From positions 3,100,001 to 3,164,000 of the forward strand of contig NZ_FSRM01000001.1 of NCBI RefSeq assembly GCF_900141745.1: a stretch of 64,000 bases of DNA. The letters are read 5' to 3'. A program made the position numbers and the translations under genes. A model generated the notes under the pieces. That model ran no database searches. It was not told where the DNA came from and worked only from the letters and a program-made list of their open reading frames with translations. Position 1 is the first letter of the stretch, and every line of letters begins with the position of its first letter. Shown here piece by piece: positions 48,763-57,078 of this stretch. The DNA comes from Paraburkholderia phenazinium (GTDB lineage: Bacteria; Pseudomonadota; Gammaproteobacteria; Burkholderiales; Burkholderiaceae).

Positions 48763-50514
48763 ATGAACGATATGCCGTCCCGGCTACCGCTCAACCGCAC
48801 CACCATCCTGCTGCTGGTGCTGGCACTTGCCCTTGTCTGGTTCGTGCCGCTCGGCTGGCGGCACCTGCTGCCGAGCGACGAAGGCCGCTACGCCGAAATG
48901 GCGCGCGAGATGTTCCTGACCGGCGACTGGATCACGCCGCGTTACAACGGCTACAAATACTTCGAGAAGCCGCCGCTGCAAACCTGGGCGAATGCGCTGA
49001 CGTTTGCATGGTTCGGCATCGGCGAATGGCAGGCGCGGCTTTACACGGCCTTGACCGGCTTCGCTGGCGTCCTGCTGCTCGGCTTCACCGGCGCGCGAGT
49101 CTTCAATGCCGCCACCGGCGTGTTCGCGGCCATCGTGCTGGCGACCTCGCCGTACTGGAACCTGATGGGCCATTTCAACACGCTGGATATGGGCCTGTCG
49201 TTCTGGATGGAGTTGACACTTTGCGCGCTGCTGCTCGCCCAGCGGCCTAACTTGCCCACTGGCCAGGTGCGGCTGTGGATGTGGGTCTGCTGGGCGTCGA
49301 TGGCGCTCGCGGTGCTCTCCAAAGGCCTCGTCGGCCTGATCCTGCCGGGCGCGGTGCTGGTGCTGTACACGCTGGTGGCCCGCGACTGGGCGCTCTGGAA
49401 GCGCCTGCATCTGATCGGCGGCCTGATCCTGTTCTTCGCGATCGCCACGCCGTGGTTCGTGCTGGTACAGCAACGCAATCCGGAATTCCTGAATTTCTTC
49501 TTTATCGTCCAGCAGTTCAAACGCTATCTGACGCCCGAGCAGAACCGCCCCGGCGCGTTCTATTATTTCGTGCCGGTGATCCTGGTGGGCTTCCTGCCCT
49601 GGCTCTCCATCAGCGTGCAAAGCATCCGCCACGCGCTGCGCCTGCCGCGCCAGCCGAACGGCTTCTCGCCGGTCGCCATGCTGCTGGTGTGGGCAGCGTT
49701 CATCTTCCTGTTTTTCAGCGCGTCGCATTCGAAGCTGCTGTCCTACACGTTGCCGATCGCCCCGGCGCTCGCGCTGCTGATCGGCATGTACCTGCCGCTA
49801 GTGAGTCCGGCCATGCTGCGCCGTCATCTGACGGGTTACGCAGTGTTTCTGGTGATCGCCGCGGTGGGCGCGCTGTTCATGAGCCACCTCGGCGACGATC
49901 GCAATCCCACCGAGCTGTACATTGCCTATCGCGTCTGGGTGCTGGCCGCCCTCGGCGTCGCCTTTGCGCTGACGCTCGCCGCGCTGTGGCTGAACCGCCA
50001 TAGCCGCGCCGGCATTCTTGGCGCCACGGCCACGTTCGGCGCGGCCTGGCTGCTGATGGGCACCATTGCCGGCACCGGTCACGACGTGTTCGGGCGTCTG
50101 AGTTCAGGCGCCCCGCTCGCCCCCGCCATCAAGGCTGCCATTGCCAGGCTGCCGCCCGATACGCCGTTCTACTCGGTCGGCGTGCTCGATCACACCTTGC
50201 CGTTCTATGTCGACCACACGATGATCATGGTCGAACATCCCGATGAACTGGCCTTCGGCGTGTCCGTCGAACCGCAAAAGTGGGTCCCGACGTTCGACGA
50301 GTGGATCAAACGCTGGGACGCGGACCGCTACGCCCTCGCGCTGATTCCGCCGGACCGGTACAAGAAGCTGCTGGCCGAGCATGTGCCGATGCAGGTCATC
50401 GCCCGCGACCCGCGCCGGGTGATCGTCGAAAAGCCCCTGGCTGGCGACGCAGGCAATGCCGGCGCCGCAGCGCCAGGCGCAGCAAGCCCCGCTATAGCAA
50501 ATCCGCAGCAATGA
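48763..50514 (+). CDS. arnT: Undecaprenyl phosphate-alpha-4-amino-4-deoxy-L-arabinose arabinosyltransferase (ArnT-like)
   Basis: 583 residues, about 12 membrane segments, then a periplasmic C-terminal domain. Moves Ara4N from undecaprenyl phosphate to lipid A. The first periplasmic loop LPSDEGRYAEMAREMFLTGDWITPRYNGYKYFEKPPLQTW carries the conserved acidic and Tyr/Lys residues of ArnT. It is followed by the other arn genes, which strengthens the call. The C-terminus is Ala-rich, absent from enteric ArnT. Confidence 0.92.
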   Translation: MNDMPSRLPLNRTTILLLVLALALVWFVPLGWRHLLPSDEGRYAEMAREMFLTGDWITPRYNGYKYFEKPPLQTWANALTFAWFGIGEWQARLYTALTGFAGVLLLGFTGARVFNAATGVFAAIVLATSPYWNLMGHFNTLDMGLSFWMELTLCALLLAQRPNLPTGQVRLWMWVCWASMALAVLSKGLVGLILPGAVLVLYTLVARDWALWKRLHLIGGLILFFAIATPWFVLVQQRNPEFLNFFFIVQQFKRYLTPEQNRPGAFYYFVPVILVGFLPWLSISVQSIRHALRLPRQPNGFSPVAMLLVWAAFIFLFFSASHSKLLSYTLPIAPALALLIGMYLPLVSPAMLRRHLTGYAVFLVIAAVGALFMSHLGDDRNPTELYIAYRVWVLAALGVAFALTLAALWLNRHSRAGILGATATFGAAWLLMGTIAGTGHDVFGRLSSGAPLAPAIKAAIARLPPDTPFYSVGVLDHTLPFYVDHTMIMVEHPDELAFGVSVEPQKWVPTFDEWIKRWDADRYALALIPPDRYKKLLAEHVPMQVIARDPRRVIVEKPLAGDAGNAGAAAPGAASPAIANPQQ

Positions 50515-50536
50515 CCCCATATCAGGACCTGAACCC

Positions 50537-50911
50537 TTGATGAACCCGATTTCGCTCTTTTGCATTCTTGCCGGCGTCACGCTGAACGCCTGCGCCCAGC
50601 TTCTGCTGAAGGCCGGTACGAATGCCGTTGGACACTTCGAATTCACCCGTGCGAACATCCTGCCCATTGGCTTCAAGCTGGCGACCCAGTTGCCGATCAT
50701 TGGCGGCCTCGGTTGCTATGTGATCAGCGTCGCGGTGTGGGTGATCGGGCTCTCGCGTGTGGATGTGTCGATCGCCTATCCGATGCTCTCGCTCGGGTAT
50801 GTCGTCAACGCCTTCGCCGCCTGGTATCTGTTCGGCGAGGTGCTGTCGGTTCAGCGGCTCGTCGGTATCGGCATCATTCTGATTGGCGTCGTCGTACTGG
50901 CGCGCAGCTAG
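50537..50911 (+). CDS. SMR/EamA-type membrane protein, probable Ara4N-undecaprenol flippase subunit (ArnE/ArnF-like)
   Basis: 124 residues with four membrane helices, like small multidrug resistance proteins (LNACAQLLLKAGTNAVG, VWVIGLSRVDVSIAYPMLSLGYVVNAFAAWYLFGEVLS). Enteric ArnE and ArnF form a heterodimer; only one such gene is present here. Flips the Ara4N-lipid across the inner membrane by analogy. 22 bases after arnT. Confidence 0.85.
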   Translation: MMNPISLFCILAGVTLNACAQLLLKAGTNAVGHFEFTRANILPIGFKLATQLPIIGGLGCYVISVAVWVIGLSRVDVSIAYPMLSLGYVVNAFAAWYLFGEVLSVQRLVGIGIILIGVVVLARS

Positions 50912-50982
50912 GCGCCGTCAGGCTCTGAACCGGTGTGAACCGGTTTTTGCCGGTTACCGCAAGCAGTTTGTTACCGTTGAGG

Positions 50983-50999
50983 CCGGCATGGCATGCCGG
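50983..50999 (+). other. Perfect inverted repeat between arnE-like gene and arnB
   Basis: CCGGCATG and CATGCCGG flank one G (17 bp). It lies in a 218-base gap that also repeats ACCGGT/CCGGTT blocks near 50927-50955 (AACCGG...CCGGTT forms a 6-bp stem). No T-run follows. Perhaps an operator or a processing site. Confidence 0.5.
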
Positions 51000-51129
51000 G
51001 CTGTAAGAGGTGGTAAGCACCCCGCGCAGGCAGCGTTATACCCGCTGACCGCGTCCCGGATTGCCGAAGTATCCTTGCCGGACGTCGTTGTTGTTGGTTG
51101 CCGCCCTATTTCTATCGAGCGAAGCATTC

Positions 51130-52281
51130 ATGAGCCAGTCATCAGTCCCGTTTTTGCCGTTTGTCCGTCCGGAAATCGACGAAGAGACCATCCAGGGCGT
51201 AGCCGAAGTGCTGCGCTCCGGCTGGATCACGACCGGCCCGCAGAACCAGGCATTCGAAGCCGCGCTGTCGGAATTCTGCGGCGGCCGCCCCGTGCGCACC
51301 TTCAACTCCGGCACGGCCACGCTCGAGATCGGCCTGCGCATTGCCGGTGTGGGCGAAGGCGACGAAGTCATCACGACGCCCGCCTCGTGGGTCTCCACCA
51401 GCAACGTGATCTACGAAACCGGGGCGACGCCGGTATTCGCCGACATCGATCCGAAGACCCGCAACATCGATCTGGATCTGCTCGAGAAGGCCATTACGCC
51501 GCGTACCAAGGCGATCATCCCGGTGTATCTGTCGGGCCTGCCGGTCGACATGGACCGTCTCTATGAGATCGCCCGCGCCCACAAGCTGCGCGTGGTCGAA
51601 GACGCGGCGCAGGCGTTCGGTTCGACGTGGAAGGGCGAGCGCATCGGCAAGCTCGGCGACATGGTGTCGTTCAGTTTCCACGCCAACAAGAATCTGACTT
51701 CAATCGAAGGCGGCGCGCTGGTGCTGAACAACGAGGAAGAAGCCATCCTCGCCCAGAAGTACCGGCTGCAAGGCGTCACCCGCACGGGCTTCGACGGCAT
51801 GGACTGCGACGTGCTCGGCGGCAAATACAATCTGACGGACGTGGCGGCGCGAGTCGGCCTCGGCCAGTTGCCGCATCTGGAACGTTTCCTCGCGCAGCGC
51901 AAGAAGCTCGTGCGAGCCTACTTTGCGGGTTTTGAAGGCGGTGCAGCGGTTAAGCTCGGCATGGGTCTGCCGTTTGCTGACTTCGATAACAGCAACTGGC
52001 ACATGTTCCAGATCACGCTGCCGCTCGAGAAGCTCTCCATCGACCGCGCCGGTTTCATGGGCCAGCTGAAGGAGCGCGGCATCGGTTCGGGCGTGCACTA
52101 TCCGGCCATCCACCTGTTCACGCTGTACCGTGCGCGCGGCTTCAAGGAAGGCATGTTCCCGCATGCAGAGCGCTTCGGCGCCACCACGGTCACGCTGCCG
52201 CTGTTCACGCTGATGAACGAAGGCGACGTGGCGCGGGTCTGCCAGGCGGTCAACGAAATTTGCGAACAATACGGAAAATAA
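51130..52281 (+). CDS. arnB: UDP-4-amino-4-deoxy-L-arabinose aminotransferase
   Basis: 383 residues, DegT/DnrJ/EryC1 family. PLP Lys187 in SFHANKNLTSIEGG, with conserved GTATLEIGLRIAGVGEGDEVITT, GATPVFADIDPKTRNIDL, VEDAAQAFGS and HYPAIHLF. Starts MSQSSVPFLPFVRPEI at 51130; the upstream frame reads as signal-like noise and is not conserved. arnC follows 6 bases later. Confidence 0.95.
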   Translation: MSQSSVPFLPFVRPEIDEETIQGVAEVLRSGWITTGPQNQAFEAALSEFCGGRPVRTFNSGTATLEIGLRIAGVGEGDEVITTPASWVSTSNVIYETGATPVFADIDPKTRNIDLDLLEKAITPRTKAIIPVYLSGLPVDMDRLYEIARAHKLRVVEDAAQAFGSTWKGERIGKLGDMVSFSFHANKNLTSIEGGALVLNNEEEAILAQKYRLQGVTRTGFDGMDCDVLGGKYNLTDVAARVGLGQLPHLERFLAQRKKLVRAYFAGFEGGAAVKLGMGLPFADFDNSNWHMFQITLPLEKLSIDRAGFMGQLKERGIGSGVHYPAIHLFTLYRARGFKEGMFPHAERFGATTVTLPLFTLMNEGDVARVCQAVNEICEQYGK

Positions 52282-52287
52282 GCGGAA

Positions 52288-53340
52288 ATGAGTCAAACGG
52301 AACATCGCTCTCCGATGTCTGATACGCCGGAAGTCTCGGTCATCATTCCGGTGTACAACGAGGAAGCCGGTCTGGCCGCGTTGTTTGCGCGCCTGTACCC
52401 GGCGCTCGACGCGCTCGGCACCCGCTATGAAGTGATCTTCATCAACGACGGCAGCCGCGACAAATCCGCCGCGCTGCTGGCCGAGCAGTTCCGCAACCGG
52501 CCGGACACGACCCGCGTGATCCTGCTCAACGGCAACTACGGCCAGCATATGGCGATTCTCGCCGGCTTCGAGCAGGCGCGCGGCGAGATCGTCATCACGC
52601 TCGACGCCGACCTGCAGAACCCGCCGGAGGAAATCGGCAAGCTGGTCACGAAGATGCGTGAGGGCTACGACTACGTGGGCACGATTCGCCTGCAGCGCCA
52701 GGACAGCCTGTGGCGCCGCAAGGCCTCGCGGGCAATGAACCGTCTGCGCGAACGCATCACCCGCATCAAGATGACCGATCAGGGTTGCATGCTGCGCGCC
52801 TACAGCCGGCACATCATCGACACGATCAACCGCTGCGGTGAAATCAATACGTTCATTCCGGCGCTCGCTTACACCTTCGCGCAGAATCCGGTGGAAATCG
52901 AAGTCGCGCACGAAGAGCGCTTTGCGGGCGAATCGAAGTATTCGTTGTACTCGCTGATTCGTCTGAACTTCGACCTCGTCACCGGTTTCTCGGTGGTGCC
53001 GCTGCAATGGCTGTCGTTCATTGGGGTAATCCTCTCGCTGGGCTCCGCAGGCCTGTTCGTGCTGCTGCTGATTCGCCGCTTCATCATCGGCGCGGAAGTG
53101 CAAGGTGTGTTCACGCTGTTCGCTATCACGTTCTTCCTGCTCGGCGTGATCATCTTCGCGCTTGGTTTGCTCGGCGAGTACATTGGCCGGATCTACCAGC
53201 AGGTGCGAGCCCGTCCCCGTTATCTGGTGCAAACGATTCTCGAACAGCGCGACGGCACCACCGTCGCCGAGGCGCCCCGCCAGGCGCTGGTGCAGGCCGT
53301 TCAGCCGGCGCCGCTCATCGATCAGGGACCGAATCCATGA
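52288..53340 (+). CDS. arnC: Undecaprenyl-phosphate 4-deoxy-4-formamido-L-arabinose transferase
   Basis: 350 residues, GT2 family. N-terminal VSVIIPVYNEEAGLAALF, DGSRDKS, metal-binding TLDADLQNPPEEI, then DQGCMLRAYSR and two C-terminal membrane helices (LQWLSFIGVILSLGSAGLFVLLLI, FALGLLGEYIGRIYQQVR) that anchor it. An ATG at 52315 is an alternative start. The stop overlaps the next start (ATGA). Confidence 0.94.
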   Translation: MSQTEHRSPMSDTPEVSVIIPVYNEEAGLAALFARLYPALDALGTRYEVIFINDGSRDKSAALLAEQFRNRPDTTRVILLNGNYGQHMAILAGFEQARGEIVITLDADLQNPPEEIGKLVTKMREGYDYVGTIRLQRQDSLWRRKASRAMNRLRERITRIKMTDQGCMLRAYSRHIIDTINRCGEINTFIPALAYTFAQNPVEIEVAHEERFAGESKYSLYSLIRLNFDLVTGFSVVPLQWLSFIGVILSLGSAGLFVLLLIRRFIIGAEVQGVFTLFAITFFLLGVIIFALGLLGEYIGRIYQQVRARPRYLVQTILEQRDGTTVAEAPRQALVQAVQPAPLIDQGPNP

Positions 53341-54272
53341 AGCCACGCGCGGTTGTATTCGCGTATCACAACGTCGGCGTGCGCTGCCTGCAAGTGCTGC
53401 TGGCGCGCGGCGTCGAAGTGGCGCTGGTGGTCACTCACGAGGACAGCGCAACCGAAAACATCTGGTTCGGCAGCGTTGCTTCGGTGGCCGCAAGCTATGG
53501 CATCCCCACAGTGACGCCCGCCGATCCGAAGAGCGACGAACTGCGCGCCGCGGTGAGCGCCGCGCGGCCCGACTTCATTTTCTCGTTCTACTACCGCCAC
53601 ATGCTGCCGGTCGACCTGCTCGCGCTGGCCGCGCGCGGCGCCTACAACATGCACGGCTCGCTGCTGCCCAAGTATCGCGGCCGCGTGCCGACCAACTGGG
53701 CCGTGTTGAAGGGCGAAACCGAAACCGGCGCCACGTTGCACGAGATGGCCGCCAAACCTGACGCAGGCGCGATCATCGCGCAAACGCCGGTGCCGATCCT
53801 GCCGGACGATACCGCCGCGCAGGTGTTCGACAAGGTCACCGTGGCCGCCGAGCAGACGCTCTGGCGCGTGCTGCCGGCGCTGCTCGCCGGCGAGGCACCA
53901 CATCTGCCGAACGATCTGGCGCATGGCAGCTACTTCGGCGGACGCAAGCCCGAAGACGGCCGGATCGACTGGAGCCAGCCGGCTCAGGACGTCTATAACC
54001 TGATCCGCGCCGTGGCGCCGCCTTATCCCGGCGCGTTCACCGAGATCGACGGTCAGCGCTTCGTCGTCGCGCGGGCGCGTCTTGCCCGTCCCGGCGCGCT
54101 CCGCTCAGATTTGCCCCCCGGCCTCCACGTAAGCGATAATGCGTTTTTTGCGGTGTGCGGCGATGGCCGCGCCATCGCCATCCACGAATTGCGGCGCCAG
54201 CACGAAGGCCAACAGCCCGTCGTCTCCCCTGCCGAATTCTCCCAGTTCATTCAATCTTCCCGTCATCAATGA
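53337..54272 (+). CDS. arnA: UDP-Ara4N formyltransferase (separate ArnA N-terminal enzyme)
   Basis: 311 residues, methionyl-tRNA formyltransferase fold. Catalytic block [43 protein letters not shown] with the conserved Asn, His and the later Asp (PDAGAII). In E. coli the formyltransferase and decarboxylase are one ArnA protein; here they are two genes. Joined to arnC and to the next gene by 4-base overlaps, so translation of the three is coupled. Confidence 0.93.
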   Translation: MKPRAVVFAYHNVGVRCLQVLLARGVEVALVVTHEDSATENIWFGSVASVAASYGIPTVTPADPKSDELRAAVSAARPDFIFSFYYRHMLPVDLLALAARGAYNMHGSLLPKYRGRVPTNWAVLKGETETGATLHEMAAKPDAGAIIAQTPVPILPDDTAAQVFDKVTVAAEQTLWRVLPALLAGEAPHLPNDLAHGSYFGGRKPEDGRIDWSQPAQDVYNLIRAVAPPYPGAFTEIDGQRFVVARARLARPGALRSDLPPGLHVSDNAFFAVCGDGRAIAIHELRRQHEGQQPVVSPAEFSQFIQSSRHQ

Positions 54273-55315
54273 AAAAAGTCCTGATTCTGGGTGTCAACGG
54301 CTTCATCGGCCATCACCTGTCCAAGCGCATTCTCGAAACGACCGACTGGGAAGTGTTCGGCATGGACATGCAAACCGAACGCCTGGGTGATCTGATCAAT
54401 CACGAGCGGATGCATTTCTTCGAAGGCGACATCACGATCAACAAGGAGTGGGTCGAGTATCACGTGAAGAAGTGCGACGTGATCCTGCCGCTCGTTGCGA
54501 TCGCCACGCCGGCCACTTACGTGAAGCAGCCGCTGCGCGTGTTCGAGCTCGACTTCGAGGCGAACCTGCCCATCGTGCGTTCGGCGGTGAAGTACGGCAA
54601 GCACCTCGTGTTTCCGTCCACCTCCGAGGTCTATGGCATGTGCACGGACGAGCAGTTCGACCCGGAAGAGTCGCAACTGTCGTATGGCCCGATCAACAAG
54701 CCGCGCTGGATCTACGCGTGCTCGAAGCAGTTGATGGACCGCGTGATCTGGGGCTACGGCATGGAAGGCCTCAACTTCACGCTGTTCCGTCCGTTCAACT
54801 GGATCGGCCCGGGCCTCGATTCGATCTATACGCCGAAGGAAGGCAGCTCGCGCGTGGTCACGCAGTTTCTTGGCCACATCGTGCGCGGCGAGAACATCAG
54901 CCTCGTAGATGGCGGCGCGCAAAAGCGTGCCTTCACGGATATCGACGACGGCATCGGCGCACTGATGAAGATCATCGAGAACAAGGACGGCGTCGCCACC
55001 GGCAAGATCTATAACATCGGCAACCCGACCAACAACTTCTCCGTGCGTGAGCTCGCGCACAAGATGCTGGCGCTCGCCGCCGAATTCCCGGAATACGCGG
55101 AAACGGCCAAGCAGGTGCAACTGGTCGAAACGTCGTCGGGCGCGTACTACGGCGCGGGCTATCAGGACGTGCAGAACCGCGTGCCGAAGATCGACAACAC
55201 GATGCAGGAACTCAACTGGGCACCGAAGTCGACTTTCGACGAAGCGCTGCGCAAGATTTTCGAAGCGTATCGCGGCCACGTCGCGGAAGCGCGTGCTCTG
55301 GTCGAACAGCAATAA
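54269..55315 (+). CDS. arnA: UDP-glucuronate oxidative decarboxylase (separate ArnA C-terminal enzyme)
   Basis: 348 residues, extended SDR. NAD motif [10 protein letters not shown] (residues 8-17), catalytic Tyr and Lys in [12 protein letters not shown], and blocks TSEVYGM and [11 protein letters not shown] match the C-terminal half of ArnA. Starts [11 protein letters not shown] at 54269, overlapping the previous stop (ATGA). arnD follows after 14 bases. Confidence 0.94.
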   Translation: MKKVLILGVNGFIGHHLSKRILETTDWEVFGMDMQTERLGDLINHERMHFFEGDITINKEWVEYHVKKCDVILPLVAIATPATYVKQPLRVFELDFEANLPIVRSAVKYGKHLVFPSTSEVYGMCTDEQFDPEESQLSYGPINKPRWIYACSKQLMDRVIWGYGMEGLNFTLFRPFNWIGPGLDSIYTPKEGSSRVVTQFLGHIVRGENISLVDGGAQKRAFTDIDDGIGALMKIIENKDGVATGKIYNIGNPTNNFSVRELAHKMLALAAEFPEYAETAKQVQLVETSSGAYYGAGYQDVQNRVPKIDNTMQELNWAPKSTFDEALRKIFEAYRGHVAEARALVEQQ

Positions 55316-55329
55316 ATAAGGGCTGATCC

Positions 55330-56226
55330 TTGGCTCGCATCGTCCTGAAGATCGACGTCGACACGCTGCGCGGCACCCGCGAAGGCGTGCCGAACCTCGC
55401 CCGCATCTTCGACCGTTTCAAGGCGCGCGCCACCTTCCTGTTCAGCCTCGGGCCCGACCACACCGGTTGGGCGATGCGCCGCGTGCTGCGCCCGGGGTTT
55501 CTGCAGAAGGTTTCGCGCACTTCCGTGGTCGAGCATTACGGCATCAAGCAATTGATGTATGGCGTGTTGCTGCCCGGGCCGGACATCGGCGCGCGGGCTG
55601 CATCGGAGATGCGTGCGATCCACGAGGCCGGTTTTGAATGCGGTATTCACACGTGGGATCACGTCTACTGGCAGGACAACGTGCGCTCGCGGGCGCGCGA
55701 CTGGACCGTCGCGCAGATGGAGGCGAGTCACTCCCGTTTCATCGAAATCTTCGGCACACCGCCCGTCACGCACGGCGCCGCCGGCTGGCAGATGAACGGC
55801 CATGCGTTCGAGCAGATCGACGCGTGGGGCATGCAGTATGCCTCCGACGGGCGCGGTCATTCGCCGTACTTCCCCGTCGTGGACGGCAAGACCCTCTCGC
55901 ACGTGCAGATGCCCACCACACTGCCCACGCTCGATGAAGTGCTGGGCGTCGACGGCATCGATCTGGACAACGTTGCCGCGTGGATGTTGAAGCGCACCGA
56001 GAACAATCCCCACGACCAGGTGTACACGCTGCACGCCGAGCTCGAAGGGCAAAAGCTCGCGCCGGTGTTCGAACAACTGCTGGACGGCTGGCGCGCTCAA
56101 GGCCACACGTTCGCCACGATGGGCGACTATCATGCCGCGCTGGACCGCAGCACGCTGCCATCGTACCCTGTCACCTGGGGTGAAATTCCTGGCCGTTCCG
56201 GCGAACTGATCGTGCAGCCGTCGTGA
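55330..56226 (+). CDS. arnD: 4-deoxy-4-formamido-L-arabinose-phosphoundecaprenol deformylase
   Basis: 298 residues, polysaccharide deacetylase (NodB-like) fold. KIDVDTLRGTREGVPNLARIFDRF has the first metal Asp; ECGIHTWDHVYWQD has the His pair. It ends the arn cluster. It starts with TTG at 55330; no better in-frame start exists, and the AAGGG site is at a long spacing. Removes the formyl group so ArnT can use the lipid carrier. Confidence 0.93.
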   Translation: MARIVLKIDVDTLRGTREGVPNLARIFDRFKARATFLFSLGPDHTGWAMRRVLRPGFLQKVSRTSVVEHYGIKQLMYGVLLPGPDIGARAASEMRAIHEAGFECGIHTWDHVYWQDNVRSRARDWTVAQMEASHSRFIEIFGTPPVTHGAAGWQMNGHAFEQIDAWGMQYASDGRGHSPYFPVVDGKTLSHVQMPTTLPTLDEVLGVDGIDLDNVAAWMLKRTENNPHDQVYTLHAELEGQKLAPVFEQLLDGWRAQGHTFATMGDYHAALDRSTLPSYPVTWGEIPGRSGELIVQPS

Positions 56227-56279
56227 GCCGGGGCGCGGCAGAGTAGCCCGACGCCTGACCATAACAACCGGAGAACCTC

Positions 56280-56741
56280 GTGCCCATCGCAGTCGACCAA
56301 CCCGTCCCCGACTTTACCGCCCCCGCAACCGGTGGCGAGATTACGCTGTCCAGTCTTCGGGGCAAAAAGGTGGTGCTGTATTTTTACCCGAAGGACAACA
56401 CGCCAGGCTGCACGACCGAAGGTCTGCAGTTCCGCGATCTGTATCCGAAGTTCAAGAAGGCCGGTGCCGAGATTCTCGGCGTCTCGCGCGACAGCCTGCG
56501 CTCGCATGACAATTTCAAGGCCAAGCTTGAACTGCCGTTCCCGTTGATCTCCGATCCGGAAGAAACGCTCTGCGCGCTCTTCAACGTCATCAAAATGAAG
56601 AAAATGTATGGCAAAGAAGTACGGGGAATCGAACGATCCACGTTTGTCATCGACAGCGAGGGCGTCCTGCGCCACGAGTGGCGTGGCGTGAAAGTACCAG
56701 GTCATGTCGATGAAATTCTGGAGGCTGTACAAGCGCTGTGA
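56280..56741 (+). CDS. bcp: Thioredoxin-dependent peroxiredoxin (Bcp/PrxQ-type)
   Basis: 153 residues. Reduces hydroperoxides. Peroxidatic Cys44 in YPKDNTPGCTTEGLQFRD; the usual resolving Cys five residues on is Leu49, and the only other Cys is Cys98 in EETLCALF. It starts with GTG at 56280 with CGGAGA 6 bases before. 53 bases after arnD; a terminator-like hairpin lies after it. Confidence 0.93.
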   Translation: MPIAVDQPVPDFTAPATGGEITLSSLRGKKVVLYFYPKDNTPGCTTEGLQFRDLYPKFKKAGAEILGVSRDSLRSHDNFKAKLELPFPLISDPEETLCALFNVIKMKKMYGKEVRGIERSTFVIDSEGVLRHEWRGVKVPGHVDEILEAVQAL

Positions 56742-57078
56742 GGCGCGTTATATTGGGCTGCAATGAGTGCCTGTCCACCCCATACTTTCCGCGGCTGCGC
56801 CGCATGTCACGCCTCTGTAGTCGAGGCAGTGAGGCGCAACGCGATGACCGAAGTCGAGCCGCTTGCCCCGTTTGCCGGGGCGGCGGCTTTTTTAATTGCG
56901 CGAAGCCGTTCTTTTACCCGGCCACGCGCTCTCGTCAAGGAGCCGATCGAAAACCAGGCGAACCGGCATTTTTAGACCGAAGCGCGCCTCCGGGCGCAAA
57001 CTGCGTGGGCCTTTTGGCACACCAGCAGAATGCGACAGGCGGCGCACGATATGTGACCCGATTATTTCGAGGGAAACC
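56742..57078. other. Intergenic region between bcp and phoH-like gene
   Basis: 337 bases with a hairpin terminator and no supported gene. The frame that crosses it continues the phoH-like gene upstream but is Arg-rich and lacks the acidic/hydrophobic pattern of a real N-terminus. Confidence 0.6.
56857..56893 (+). terminator. Terminator of bcp
   Basis: AGCCGC-TT-GCCCCG pairs with CGGGGC-G-GCGGCT, with a T-run at 56888-56893. The stem has a small bulge. Confidence 0.75.
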
